DNA from: Bradyrhizobium frederickii
GTDB taxonomy: Bacteria > Pseudomonadota > Alphaproteobacteria > Rhizobiales > Xanthobacteraceae
Assembly (NCBI RefSeq): GCF_004570865.1
Contig: NZ_SPQS01000021.1
Coordinates: 62,001 to 126,000, forward strand
Direction of reading: 5' to 3'
Length of the DNA: 64,000 nt
Part shown: piece by piece, positions 29,481 to 38,796 of the stretch
Position numbering within the stretch: the first letter of the stretch is position 1
How the letters are laid out: each line of letters starts with the position of its first letter
Notes under the pieces: generated by a model
Told to the model about the DNA's origin: nothing
The model's input: the letters and a program-made list of their open reading frames with translations, nothing else
Database searches by the model: none
Made by a program: the position numbers and the translations under genes

Positions 29481-30083
29481 CTACTTTGCCCTGGCGCCCG
29501 GGGGCTCCAGGATGACCTCCTTGAGGTCGTCGCCGCTGATCACGACGATCGCGAAACTGAGCCGGCCGCGTTCGCGCACGAGGCCGCCGCTGATCGCCTT
29601 GCCCGAGGCCGCGCGCTCGGCAACGCGCACGGCATCCGCGAGGCGGTGCCTGATCGCACCGAGTGCTGCAAGGTTGTTGCGGTCGTCGTGGTCGAGCTCG
29701 GCGAGGGGCAGGGCAGCTTCCCCGCCGACGAGTTCGCCCGTCGCAGCGTTGATGGTGTGGCGCCAGATCCGGTCGTTTTGCAGGGTTTTGACCCGATACA
29801 CCGCGACGCCGGAGCCGCCGTCAAAACTCACATCTGCGGTGGTGGCGCCGGCGTGGCGGGCTTCGGCGATCGCCATGGCCTGGCTGATCGAGACCGACGA
29901 GCTGCGGAAGCGCTCGATCTCGCGGCTGACGGCCTGGCGCTCTGCCTCGGCATCACCATCTGTGTCGCGGTGAAGCGCGGTCGGCGTGGCCGCGGTCACG
30001 GTCGCCTGCAACGGCGCGACGAGGAGCAGCGCGGGCAAGGCGATCGCGAGCAGTTGCAAGGTCCGTCGTCTGGCTGTCGTCAT
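29481..30083 (-). CDS. Exported PepSY-domain protein
   Basis: A 200-residue protein with a signal peptide (residues 1-32, ending ATVTAA) and two PepSY-like units: SISQAMAIAEARHAGATTAD with VYRVKTLQNDRIWRHTINAATGELVGG, and a second, less regular one (NNLAALGAIRHRLADAVRVAE to FAIVVISGDDLKEVILEP). PepSY proteins are periplasmic and often inhibit or escort proteases; none is adjacent. The promoter at 30257-30285 contains an operator-like sequence also found before the patatin gene, with a TetR gene between them. Confidence 0.8.
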   Translation of the reverse strand: MTTARRRTLQLLAIALPALLLVAPLQATVTAATPTALHRDTDGDAEAERQAVSREIERFRSSSVSISQAMAIAEARHAGATTADVSFDGGSGVAVYRVKTLQNDRIWRHTINAATGELVGGEAALPLAELDHDDRNNLAALGAIRHRLADAVRVAERAASGKAISGGLVRERGRLSFAIVVISGDDLKEVILEPPGARAK

Positions 30084-30254
30084 GTGCGAAACCTTCGGCC
30101 TGCGAGTGTGCCGGATGAACGTAAAGAATTCGCGGCCGGCCCTGGGCAAAGGCCGGCCGCGGAACGCCGCGGCGGGCTGTACCTGCCGTGACGATCGAAT
30201 CGGTCCGGACCTCCTTGGGGCTGGCTTAAAAGCGGCCCGTACCGACGTATAACT

Positions 30255-30285
30255 AAACCATACCGTATCGTTCTGTTTTGGTCAA
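30255..30285 (-). promoter_or_regulatory. PepSY promoter with TetR-type operator in its spacer
   Basis: Minus strand: TTGACC (30285-30280), 17 bases, TATGGT (30262-30257). The segment AACGATACGGTATGGTTT (30272-30255) spans the spacer and -10 box and matches the sequence before the patatin gene at 14 of 18 positions. A repressor bound here would block RNA polymerase. Confidence 0.6.
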
Positions 30286-30334
30286 TGCCGTTGCGGCGGC
30301 CCCCTTAGGGAGAGAGCGCGCGTTCACGGAATCG

Positions 30335-31117
30335 TCAGCGGGAGGAGCGGCGCCGCGCCGGGCCCTTTGCGGCGTCTCGGACCCGGTCGGCGGGACCCAG
30401 CGCGCCAGCAAGGAACAGCTTGATCGCGATACGCATGCGCTTCTCGGCCGATTTCGGCTCGAGGACCGTTCCGAAGGTCGCCATGCGGTGGGTGTGTCCG
30501 ACGACCACGTCGAGAAACACCTCGGCCGCAATGGTGGTGTCCTCGACGTCGAGCGCGCCTTGCGCAACCAGATGGTCGAAGAAGCGCGCAGTGGTGGCAA
30601 CGGCCTTGAGCCAGCCTTCCTCCTTGCCGAGCTTGGCGACGTCGGGGAAGTTGATGGCCTGAGACGTCATCATGCGGCTGAAGGCGACGGCGTCGGGACC
30701 GCAGGTGAACGAGAGCATCTCGCGCCCAATCTCGACCAGCCGCTGCTCGACCGAGATGTCGGCGGCACTGCTCAGCTGGGTCTCTGCCGCGGCCGACAGC
30801 GGCGCAAGCCAGCGCGCAATCTCGCGCCTCAGCACGGCGGCAAACAGGCCGCGCTTGTCGCCGTAGCGGGAATAGACGGTGGGCTTGCTCACCCGGGCCG
30901 CTTCCGCGACCGCGTCGAGCGAGGTCGCGTCGAAACCGCGATCCAGGAACAGGCGGGTGGCGACCTCGATCAGCCGCTGGTCGCGCTCGATGGCGGCGGT
31001 CTTCGTCGGCCGGCCGCCGCGGGATTTCGGCACCTCGCGCCGCGGCGCTGCCGGTCTGGTCCTGGTCGCAGTCAATCCCATGCCCAATGATTCCTGCGCG
31101 TTTCTGACGTTCGTCAT
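30335..31117 (-). CDS. TetR/AcrR-family transcriptional regulator
   Basis: A 260-residue repressor. A basic, disordered N-terminus (residues 1-40) precedes the TetR_N domain; the helix-turn-helix is at about 66-86 (TSLDAVAEAARVSKPTVYSRYGDKRGLF). The ligand-binding domain (95-240) resembles the AcrR/AefR C-terminal type. ATG at 31081 (preceded by AGGAA) is a plausible shorter start. The genes on both sides, PepSY and patatin lipoprotein, carry a shared operator-like site, so this protein is the natural candidate for their repressor. Confidence 0.88.
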   Translation of the reverse strand: MTNVRNAQESLGMGLTATRTRPAAPRREVPKSRGGRPTKTAAIERDQRLIEVATRLFLDRGFDATSLDAVAEAARVSKPTVYSRYGDKRGLFAAVLRREIARWLAPLSAAAETQLSSAADISVEQRLVEIGREMLSFTCGPDAVAFSRMMTSQAINFPDVAKLGKEEGWLKAVATTARFFDHLVAQGALDVEDTTIAAEVFLDVVVGHTHRMATFGTVLEPKSAEKRMRIAIKLFLAGALGPADRVRDAAKGPARRRSSR

Positions 31118-31209
31118 TCGCTCTATATCGCGCAGGAGCCGGGGCGTCATCGCGAATCTGGCCGAATTGGCCGTATCGTCAACGGTTTCAGCGGTTCCGT
31201 CATCGATTC

Positions 31210-32394
31210 TCACGGCAGCGTCGAGCTCCAGGCCTGGCCGGACGCGGCCTTGTCATATCCGTATTGATAGAGCGCCCGCATATAGGCGGTGTCGAACCCT
31301 TCCGACGGCGGCGCCGGGTAGTCGCGCGCGATGTAGGAGAGATGAAAGCCGAGACGGTTGCGCCTCGCGAAATCATAGGTCGAGAAGATGATCGAGCGCG
31401 TCTGCGACTGGGTGATCGCCGACAGGCTGCGCGAGGCGACGTCGATGGTGCCGTTGGAGACGAGCTCGAAATTGCGTTCGATCTTCTTGTTGACGAGGAT
31501 GTAGATGTCGAATTTCGCACTGCTCGGCAGTCGGCTGCCCTGGAACAGCAGGGCTTCCGGCAGCGTCAGCACCGGCGCGGTCACGCCGCCGTCGACATGC
31601 ATCTCCTGAAACTTGCGGCCCTGGCCCTCGGCGTCGATCATGATCGGCGGAAACACCAGGGGAATGCTGGCGGAGGCCGCCATCACGTCGCGAAACAGCT
31701 TGAGCGCCTCGGGCGTGCCGACGGCGGCGATCTTGCCCATGTCCCAGATCGCGGTGCGTTGGGTGTCGAGATCGGTCGTCACGATCAGCAGCTTTCGCCC
31801 CTTGGCGTTTTCGCGCGCGACCTGCGCCAGAATCTCCGGCCCGACAAAGCGTGCGACCAGCTCGCGCAGCCGCGTGTTGCCGAACAGGCCGGATCCGAAC
31901 AGCACGCGCATGATGCTGGGATCGTTCAGCAGGCTCTCCGCGATGCCGGAGGTGTAGACCTCCTTCAGGGTGTCGTCATATTGCGGGCCGAGGAACGCAA
32001 ACGGCGCCATCAGGCCGCCGGTGCTGACGCCCGAGACCACGGAGAAGGTGGGGCGGGTTCTCGCCGCGGTCCAGCCGTTGAGCACGCCGACGCCGTAGGC
32101 GCCATCGGCGCCGCCGCCGGAGAGCGCCAGATAGGACTTCGTCGCGGTGCTGATGTCCTTGTCGAAGCTGAATTTCGTGACGGGGTCGTCGGCGTAGCGC
32201 CTGAGGCCATCGATCTCGAGCACGCGCGATGTGCTGGCTTCGTTGGCCGTGTAGGGCGTGCGGGGCAGGGAGGTGCAGGCGGCGAGCGCCAGGCTGCACG
32301 TCAGGACCAGGATGCCGGTCAGGCGGCCGGTTGCGCGCCTGATCCGGTCGTACGGGCGGCCGGAGAGGTCAGTCGAACAGGAAGGAAGCAGCAT
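31210..32394 (-). CDS. Patatin-like phospholipase, lipoprotein
   Basis: A 394-residue lipoprotein. A long basic N-region leads to a lipobox LALAAC (Cys40). The patatin domain follows: oxyanion loop LSGGGADGAYG (91-101), nucleophile Ser124 in GVSTG, and catalytic Asp268 in HVDGG. The Ser-Asp dyad would hydrolyse acyl lipids at the membrane. ATG codons at 32394 and 32418 are both possible. Its upstream DNA, shared with the divergent tgt gene, holds the TetR-type operator. It starts 93 bases past the TetR gene start on the same strand, so the two could form an operon. Confidence 0.87.
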   Translation of the reverse strand: MLLPSCSTDLSGRPYDRIRRATGRLTGILVLTCSLALAACTSLPRTPYTANEASTSRVLEIDGLRRYADDPVTKFSFDKDISTATKSYLALSGGGADGAYGVGVLNGWTAARTRPTFSVVSGVSTGGLMAPFAFLGPQYDDTLKEVYTSGIAESLLNDPSIMRVLFGSGLFGNTRLRELVARFVGPEILAQVARENAKGRKLLIVTTDLDTQRTAIWDMGKIAAVGTPEALKLFRDVMAASASIPLVFPPIMIDAEGQGRKFQEMHVDGGVTAPVLTLPEALLFQGSRLPSSAKFDIYILVNKKIERNFELVSNGTIDVASRSLSAITQSQTRSIIFSTYDFARRNRLGFHLSYIARDYPAPPSEGFDTAYMRALYQYGYDKAASGQAWSSTLP

Positions 32395-32468
32395 TGTCGG
32401 TGGCTGGCGATCATGCATTTGGCGCCGCCGGCACATTCGCGCCGCGGCATCTCGTCCAGCCCCTGGTA

Positions 32469-32486
32469 AAACTACACTGTTTCGTT
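32469..32486 (-). promoter_or_regulatory. TetR-type operator before the patatin gene
   Basis: AACGAAACAGTGTAGTTT on the minus strand matches the PepSY operator (AACGATACGGTATGGTTT) at 14 of 18 positions and lies 75 bases before the patatin ATG. TGTAGT can act as -10 in the position of TATGGT at the other site. Confidence 0.55.
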
Positions 32487-32599
32487 TTGTTTAACAAGGC
32501 TGGCAGCGGGAATAATCGTCTCGATTATGTCCCAGTCTGAGGCACCGCCGGCCGCTGCGCGGGTTGATCGACCTGCTCCGACACGCAATAAGCACCGCC

Positions 32600-33745
32600 A
32601 TGAATCTCGACAATGATCTTCCCAATCACTTTGAGTTGCTCGCCACCGATGGCGCCGCGCGCACCGGGCGCCTGACCACACCTCACGGCGTGGTGCGGAC
32701 GCCGGCCTTCATGCCGGTCGGCACCGCCGGTGCCATGAAGGGCATGCACTGGCGCGAGGTGCGCGATGCCGGTGCCGACATCGTGCTCGGCAACACCTAT
32801 CACCTGATGCTGCGCCCGACCGCCGAGCGGATCGCGGCGCTCGGCGGCTTGCAGCTTTTCACCGGCTGGAACGGGCCGATGCTGACGGATTCCGGCGGCT
32901 TCCAGGTGATGTCGCTGTCGGACCTGCGCAAGGTCACCGAGAACGCCGTCACCTTCCGCTCGCATATCGACGGCGCCAAGGTCGAGCTGTCGCCGGAGCG
33001 CTCGATCGAGGTGCAGCGCTTGCTCGGCTCCGACATCGCCATGCAGATGGACGAGTGCGTGCGGCTGCCGGCCGAGCACGCCGACATCGAGCGCGCGATG
33101 CAATTGTCGCTGCGCTGGGCCGAGCGCTCGAAGCGCGCCTTCGAGAGCGCGCCCGACGGCTACATGCTGTTCGGCATCGTGCAGGGCGGCGACATCCCCC
33201 GGCTTCGTCACGCGAGTGCGCAAGGCCTGGTCGAGATCGGCTTCCATGGCTATGCGATCGGCGGCCTTGCCGTCGGCGAGCCGCAGGAGGTGATGCTGGC
33301 GATGATCGACGAGACCGCGCCGGTGCTGCCGAAAGAGCGCCCGCGCTATCTGATGGGCGTCGGCACGCCCGACGACATCCTCGAAGCCGTGAAGCGCGGC
33401 ATCGACATGTTCGACTGCGTGATGCCGACGCGCAACGGCCGGCACGGCGTCGCCTTCACGCGCTTCGGCCAGGTGAATTTGCGCAATGCGCGCCACGCCG
33501 ACGATCCGCGTCCGCTGGATGAGGAGAGCTCATGGCCGTCGACGCGCGACTGCGCGCGCGCCTATCTGCACCATCTCGTCAAGGCGGGCGAGACGCTAGG
33601 GGCGATGCTGCTGTCCGAAATCAATATCGCCTACTACCAGTTCCTGATGCAGGGCATCAGAGACGCGATCGCAGGCGGAACGTTTGAGGAGTTCTATCGG
33701 CGTACGCGCGAGGACTGGGCGAGGGGCGACATCGCCCCACGCTAG
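32600..33745 (+). CDS. tgt: tRNA-guanine transglycosylase without the zinc cysteines
   Basis: A 381-residue enzyme that exchanges guanine-34 for preQ1 in GUN tRNAs. Catalytic residues are intact: Asp97 in LTDSGGFQVM and the nucleophile Asp272 in FDCVMPTRNGRHG; GGLAVGEP is present. In E. coli the zinc site is CxCxxC plus a histidine. Here the aligned positions are Ser310, Trp312 and Thr315 (EESSWPSTRDCARAYLHH), so no cysteine triad exists although the YLHH motif does. I recall partial loss of these cysteines in other Rhizobiales. With queA at 27040 it shows a queuosine pathway. Confidence 0.93.
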   Translation: MNLDNDLPNHFELLATDGAARTGRLTTPHGVVRTPAFMPVGTAGAMKGMHWREVRDAGADIVLGNTYHLMLRPTAERIAALGGLQLFTGWNGPMLTDSGGFQVMSLSDLRKVTENAVTFRSHIDGAKVELSPERSIEVQRLLGSDIAMQMDECVRLPAEHADIERAMQLSLRWAERSKRAFESAPDGYMLFGIVQGGDIPRLRHASAQGLVEIGFHGYAIGGLAVGEPQEVMLAMIDETAPVLPKERPRYLMGVGTPDDILEAVKRGIDMFDCVMPTRNGRHGVAFTRFGQVNLRNARHADDPRPLDEESSWPSTRDCARAYLHHLVKAGETLGAMLLSEINIAYYQFLMQGIRDAIAGGTFEEFYRRTREDWARGDIAPR

Positions 33746-33746
33746 C

Positions 33747-33965
33747 TCAGTTGCACACGAAGCGTTGCTTCACGGCATGTTTGGTCACGAAGCCATAGCC
33801 GCAATTATCGCAGGTCCAGAGATAGCTGATCATGTGGTCCGAGACGTAGGCGGATGCTTCGGCGGCGACCATGGAGTCGGCGCAGACAGGACAGGTGGGC
33901 AACTCGCTGCAACGCGGATCGCGGTTCGGCGCGACGGTCGACAACACTTCAGCAACTGCTGACAT
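33747..33965 (-). CDS. Small zinc-ribbon protein
   Basis: A 72-residue protein with two CxxC knuckles, CPVC at 25-28 and CDNC at 52-55, plus a C-terminal cysteine (FVCN). The centre (SDHMISYLWTCDNCGYGF) is the part most conserved among rhizobial relatives. It would bind one zinc; role unknown. GGGAGG lies about 8 bases before the ATG. It ends against the tgt gene with one base between them. Confidence 0.75.
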   Translation of the reverse strand: MSAVAEVLSTVAPNRDPRCSELPTCPVCADSMVAAEASAYVSDHMISYLWTCDNCGYGFVTKHAVKQRFVCN

Positions 33966-34187
33966 CGCGGTGACCTCCCTGCTTTAAGACCTAAGTCTAA
34001 CATAAGCAGAATCGGTTGACGAGGTCGCAACACAAATGCGTTGGTTTTCTGATCTTCGCCGCTCACGTGATTTTGCGATGCAGCGTATTTAACATGTGCC
34101 GCATTGCCGCTTGCGTGTCGCCGCAAGCTGTCTGTAACTGCGCAATGCCGCGATAGACGTGCAGATTGTCGCCACAGGGAGTTCATC

Positions 34188-35165
<978 letters not shown>

Positions 35166-35168
35166 GAC

Positions 35169-35411
35169 ATGGCGGAGCAACCACCGAGGCGGCCGCGCAC
35201 ACTGGGCGATGCCAGGACGGAAGCAGAGGCAGCGTTCAAGAAGGTGACGGCCAAGGTCGCCGTGCCGCCGCCTAAACCGACGGCTGTTCCCGGCATCAAG
35301 GAGCAGGTCACGCTGCGCATCGATCAGGACGTGCTGGAGTTCTTCCAGGAGGGCGGCCCCGGCTGGCAGGATCGCATCAACGAGGCGCTGCGAAAGGCCG
35401 CGGGGAAGTAA
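35169..35411 (+). CDS. BrnA-family antitoxin without a neighbouring BrnT
   Basis: An 80-residue protein. The N-terminal half is Pro/Lys-rich and disordered; the C-terminal half is the BrnA domain (KEQVTLRIDQDVLEFFQEGGPGWQDRINEALRKAA), a ribbon-helix-helix fold that normally represses its operon and neutralises the BrnT nuclease. No BrnT gene is adjacent; the gene follows cysK by 3 bases. It may be a solitary regulator. Confidence 0.8.
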   Translation: MAEQPPRRPRTLGDARTEAEAAFKKVTAKVAVPPPKPTAVPGIKEQVTLRIDQDVLEFFQEGGPGWQDRINEALRKAAGK

Positions 35412-35450
35412 CGAACGTCGTCATTGCCGGTTGGGACGACGATCCGTCCC

Positions 35451-35581
35451 GTGTCCCGGACAGCCGCAACGCACGCGCGTTGCGGCGCTGAGCCGGGACG
35501 CAGAGGCCGCGAACTCCTCTGCGACATGGGCCCCGGCTCAGCAGCGCAGCGCTGAAGGGCGCTGCACTGCGTCCGGGGCAG
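35451..35581. repeat. Dispersed intergenic repeat, family A, copy 2
   Basis: Starts GTGTCCCGGACA, contains GTTGCGGCGCTGAGCCGGGAC and ATGGGCCCCGGCTC, and ends near GCGTCCGGGGCAGG. It matches the element at 10781-10905 block by block and in the same orientation. Confidence 0.75.
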
Positions 35582-35640
35582 GAGGAGGGACTAGGCACCG
35601 CTCCCACACCGTCATGCTGCGACACCGTCGTAGCAAAGAA

Positions 35641-35665
35641 AAAGCCCGGCGTGAGCCGGGCTTTT
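35641..35665 (-). terminator. Terminator of the caspase-like gene
   Basis: AAAGCCCGGC, short loop, GCCGGGCTTTT. A and T runs on both sides make it usable in both directions. It lies 25 bases past the stop of the minus-strand caspase-like gene. Confidence 0.85.
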
Positions 35666-35689
35666 GCATTCTGAGATCGTCGTCTCGCC

Positions 35690-37120
35690 TCAGCGGCGGA
35701 ACATGCCGCCCATCATGCCGCCGACGACCCCGCCGACGAAGGCCGCACCGGCGGCATCGCCGGGATTGCTGCGTTGAGGGGCCGGCGCCGGCGCGCTGCT
35801 CTGGGCCGGGGCGCTGGCGGCGCGCCGGGCCGGCTTCTGGCTGGTGTCGCTCGCGGTCGCCGGGGCAGCCACGATCTCCGAGAGCAGAGCCTTGTGCTGA
35901 AGCTTGTTGAGGTAGCCTGATGAGGGATAGCCGCGCGCCGTCTGCCAGCGCTTGAGCACGGATCGCGTCTCGTCGTCGAATGCGCCGCTCTGCTTGGTGT
36001 CGAAGCCGAGCGCCGTCAGGCGACGCTGCACGTCGCGGCGTTTGGTCTTGTCGAGGCCGATCTGGTCCTCGGTGACCTGGGTGGCCTCGTCGGTGAAGGT
36101 TGCGGGATCGACGCCAGCGTTGAGGGTGCGGGTCGCGGTCGAGGGGCCGCTCTTGATGGCGGCGAGGCGTGCCAGCGCCAGCGCCTTGAACTGACCGTTC
36201 GGATAGGCGGTGAGATAGGCGTTGAGCTCTTCCGGCTTGTTGGACTCCTTCACCGAGCGCCAATATTCGAGCTCGACACCGTCCGAGCCGCCGGTCGCAG
36301 CGGGCACCATGCCCGAAGCGGTCGGGGCCGCGTTGGCGACCTGCGTGGTCGGGGCCTGATTGAGATAGACCGAGCCGGTCAGGTTGGTGTGGCCCCAGGG
36401 CAGCTGGCCCTTGCGGGTCTCTTCATTGACCTGGGCGCGCACCGACGTCATGGCCTGCTGGATCTCGACGCCGGGCTTGGTGATGTTGTCGATCAGCGCA
36501 CGCGTGAACGGGCTGTTGTTGCCCTCCTGACCATCGAGCGCGGTCTGGCCGGGACCGGTGGCGAACGCGATGAGGGTGCCTTCACCGGATTTCATCTCGG
36601 CAAGACCGCTCTGCACGTTGACGCTGCGGGTCGCGGAGTTCGACTTGATCTTGGCGGCGAACGGATTGTCGCGGCAGGCATCGAGGAAGACGAGCTTGAC
36701 CTTGGCATCGCCCATGGTCTGCTCGAGCGTCAGGTCGATGTTGATGGCAGCGCCCAGCTTGACGTCCATCTCCGACTTGATGTCGGCGTCGACGGGCAGC
36801 AGGTAGTTCGTGCCGCTGACGGCGATGCCGTGACCGGCATAGTAGAACAGCGCGATGTCGGAGCCCTGCGCCTTGCGGCCGAAATCGAGCAGCTTCTCCG
36901 TCATCTGGTCGCGGCTGAGATTGGAGCCTTCGATCACCTCGAAGCCGACATTGCGCAGCGTCGATGCCATCGCCTTGGCGTCGATCGGCGGGTTCGGCAA
37001 TTGCGCGACGTTCTTGTAGGAGCCGTTGCCCACGACAAAGGCGACGCGGCGGTCAGCCTTCGCGGCACTGACCGACAGCGCCATGCACATCAGCGAGGCG
37101 AGGAGGGTGAGATAGCGCAT
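35690..37120 (-). CDS. Exported metacaspase-like protein with peptidoglycan-binding domain
   Basis: A 476-residue protein. Signal peptide 1-22; a caspase-fold C14 domain at about 24-255 with the catalytic dyad His97 (YYAGHGIAV) and Cys149 (LDACRDNPF); a linker; a peptidoglycan-binding-1-like unit at about 365-430 (RRDVQRRLTALGFDTKQSGAFD); an Ala/Pro/Ser-rich stretch; and a glycine-rich end (FVGGVVGGMMGGMF) that could insert in a membrane. Such multi-domain type metacaspase proteins are common in Bradyrhizobium and uncharacterised. It probably acts in the periplasm. Confidence 0.85.
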   Translation of the reverse strand: MRYLTLLASLMCMALSVSAAKADRRVAFVVGNGSYKNVAQLPNPPIDAKAMASTLRNVGFEVIEGSNLSRDQMTEKLLDFGRKAQGSDIALFYYAGHGIAVSGTNYLLPVDADIKSEMDVKLGAAINIDLTLEQTMGDAKVKLVFLDACRDNPFAAKIKSNSATRSVNVQSGLAEMKSGEGTLIAFATGPGQTALDGQEGNNSPFTRALIDNITKPGVEIQQAMTSVRAQVNEETRKGQLPWGHTNLTGSVYLNQAPTTQVANAAPTASGMVPAATGGSDGVELEYWRSVKESNKPEELNAYLTAYPNGQFKALALARLAAIKSGPSTATRTLNAGVDPATFTDEATQVTEDQIGLDKTKRRDVQRRLTALGFDTKQSGAFDDETRSVLKRWQTARGYPSSGYLNKLQHKALLSEIVAAPATASDTSQKPARRAASAPAQSSAPAPAPQRSNPGDAAGAAFVGGVVGGMMGGMFRR

Positions 37121-37321
37121 TCTGAAATCCCCAGAATCGAATTGCAGGCAGCAACAAATTGGCAACGAACCTACACGAAGTGCCCGACCTCGCGCCACCA
37201 AAACGGCAGAACGTCCGTTTCAACCCGCTGCTGTGTGGCCGAATATGCACGGTGAAGGATCGCTCCAACGTGATCTAAATCACACGGCCACTTCGTTTTG
37301 TCGTGCGAGGCGGCGCGAGGT

Positions 37322-38197
37322 TCATCGGGCGGGGGCGGGAACCGGCGGCACCGGCTTCAAATTCAGGAGATTGCCGCACAGGATCAGCGCCGCGCCGAGC
37401 ACGGTCCAGCCATCGAGCCGCTCGGAATAAAGCAGCCAGCCCGCGGTCGCGGTCAGCGGAACCCGCAGGAAGTCCATGGGCACCACGATCGTCGCATCCG
37501 CGTGGCGGAGCGCACTGGCGAGGCAATAATGGGAGAAGGTGCCGCAGACCCCGATGACGAACAGCCAGCCCCATAAACGAGGCGACGGCCAGATCCACAC
37601 GGCGAGCGTCGGCAGCAAGCCCACGACGGCCTGCACCACGATCATCCAGAACAGGATCGACAATGCACTTTCGGTGCGGGTCAGCGACTTCGCCAAGATC
37701 ATGGAAATGCTGAAGCCGATTGCAGCCGCGAGCGCGATCAATTGGCCCGGATTGATCTCGCTGGTGGCGGGCCGCACGATCATCACGACGCCGACGACGC
37801 CGAGCACGACAGCGGCGATCTTCCAGAGCGTCATGCGTTCGGACAGGAACGTCGCGGCCAGCACGGCGGTCCAGATCGGCATGGTGAATTCGATCGCGAC
37901 GACCTGCCCGATTCCGATCAGCGTCAAGGCGTAGAACCAGCCGAGCTGGGCAAAATAATGCACCCCGTTGCGAGCGAGGTGCTGGGGCAGGCGCCTGGTC
38001 GCGACCGCCTTGAAGCCACCGGCGCGGGAGATGATGGGCAGGAGGAGCGCGAACCCGATCACCGAGCGCACTTCCATAATCTGGAAGACGCTCAACTCGC
38101 GCGTGGTCTCGCGCCCGGCAACCGCCATCACCAGCATCAGCGACAGCCAGCCGGCCATCCACAGTGCAGCCATCGTTTTGGACGGTGTCGCGCTCAT
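37322..38197 (-). CDS. EamA-family (DMT) transporter
   Basis: A 291-residue inner-membrane protein with ten hydrophobic segments in two EamA repeats (about 15-140 and 155-285), matching drug/metabolite exporters of the RhaT/YdcZ superfamily. Repeat motifs such as FLSERMTLWKIAAVVLGVVGVVMI and LRVPLTATAGWLLYSERLDGWTVLGAALILCG are typical. The substrate cannot be predicted. Starts further upstream (38251) are possible; no clear ribosome-binding site decides. Confidence 0.85.
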   Translation of the reverse strand: MSATPSKTMAALWMAGWLSLMLVMAVAGRETTRELSVFQIMEVRSVIGFALLLPIISRAGGFKAVATRRLPQHLARNGVHYFAQLGWFYALTLIGIGQVVAIEFTMPIWTAVLAATFLSERMTLWKIAAVVLGVVGVVMIVRPATSEINPGQLIALAAAIGFSISMILAKSLTRTESALSILFWMIVVQAVVGLLPTLAVWIWPSPRLWGWLFVIGVCGTFSHYCLASALRHADATIVVPMDFLRVPLTATAGWLLYSERLDGWTVLGAALILCGNLLNLKPVPPVPAPAR

Positions 38198-38347
38198 TGG
38201 CGGTGATTGCGGGAGGATGGAATGTGAAAGGACGGCCGGTATCGGCGACATCGCCGCCGTTTGCAACGGCCAAATCTGCGGATGCAGCGATGCAGCGGGT
38301 CGTGCTAGGCATCATCGAACAACAACAAAATCGGGAGAGCTTCGCTC

Positions 38348-38746
38348 ATGCAAATCTTGCAGCCGGCCGAATGGACGAAACCACGTGGCTTTTCCCATGG
38401 CGTCGCGGTCGAGGGGCCGGGGCGCTGGGTGGTCCTAGCCGGCCAGACCGGCGGCGACGAGACCGGCAATTATGCGCTCGACCTGGCGGCGCAGGTCGAA
38501 ATGGCGCTGAAGCGGATCATCAAGCTGCTGGACGAGGCCGGCGCGGGTCCGGAGCACATCGTCCGCCTGACCTGGTACCTGACTAGCCGCAGCGAATATG
38601 AAGCAGCCGGGGCCGGCATTGGTGCAGCCTGGAAGGAAACGCTTGGACGCAATTTCCCGCCTTCGACACTGCTCTATATCGGCGGCCTCGTGGACGAGCG
38701 GGCCAAGGTCGAGATCGAGGTCACCGCGTTCGTGCCGGCCGCATAA
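38348..38746 (+). CDS. RidA-family protein
   Basis: A 132-residue YjgF/YER057c/UK114-like protein. Family signs: VVLAGQTGGDETGNY, QVEMALKRIIKLLDEAGAG, the IVRLTWYLTSR block, and the end FPPSTLLYIGGLVDERAKVEIEVTAFVP. The arginine that binds the substrate carboxylate in RidA (usually in R-P-x-R-S/T) is replaced by GRNFPPSTL, so it may be a RidA relative with a different substrate rather than an imine deaminase proper. It is divergent from the EamA gene. Confidence 0.85.
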   Translation: MQILQPAEWTKPRGFSHGVAVEGPGRWVVLAGQTGGDETGNYALDLAAQVEMALKRIIKLLDEAGAGPEHIVRLTWYLTSRSEYEAAGAGIGAAWKETLGRNFPPSTLLYIGGLVDERAKVEIEVTAFVPAA

Positions 38747-38796
38747 AAAATCGATCCGGCGGGGTCGCCGGATCGATTGTCAGATCGACTGCTGGC

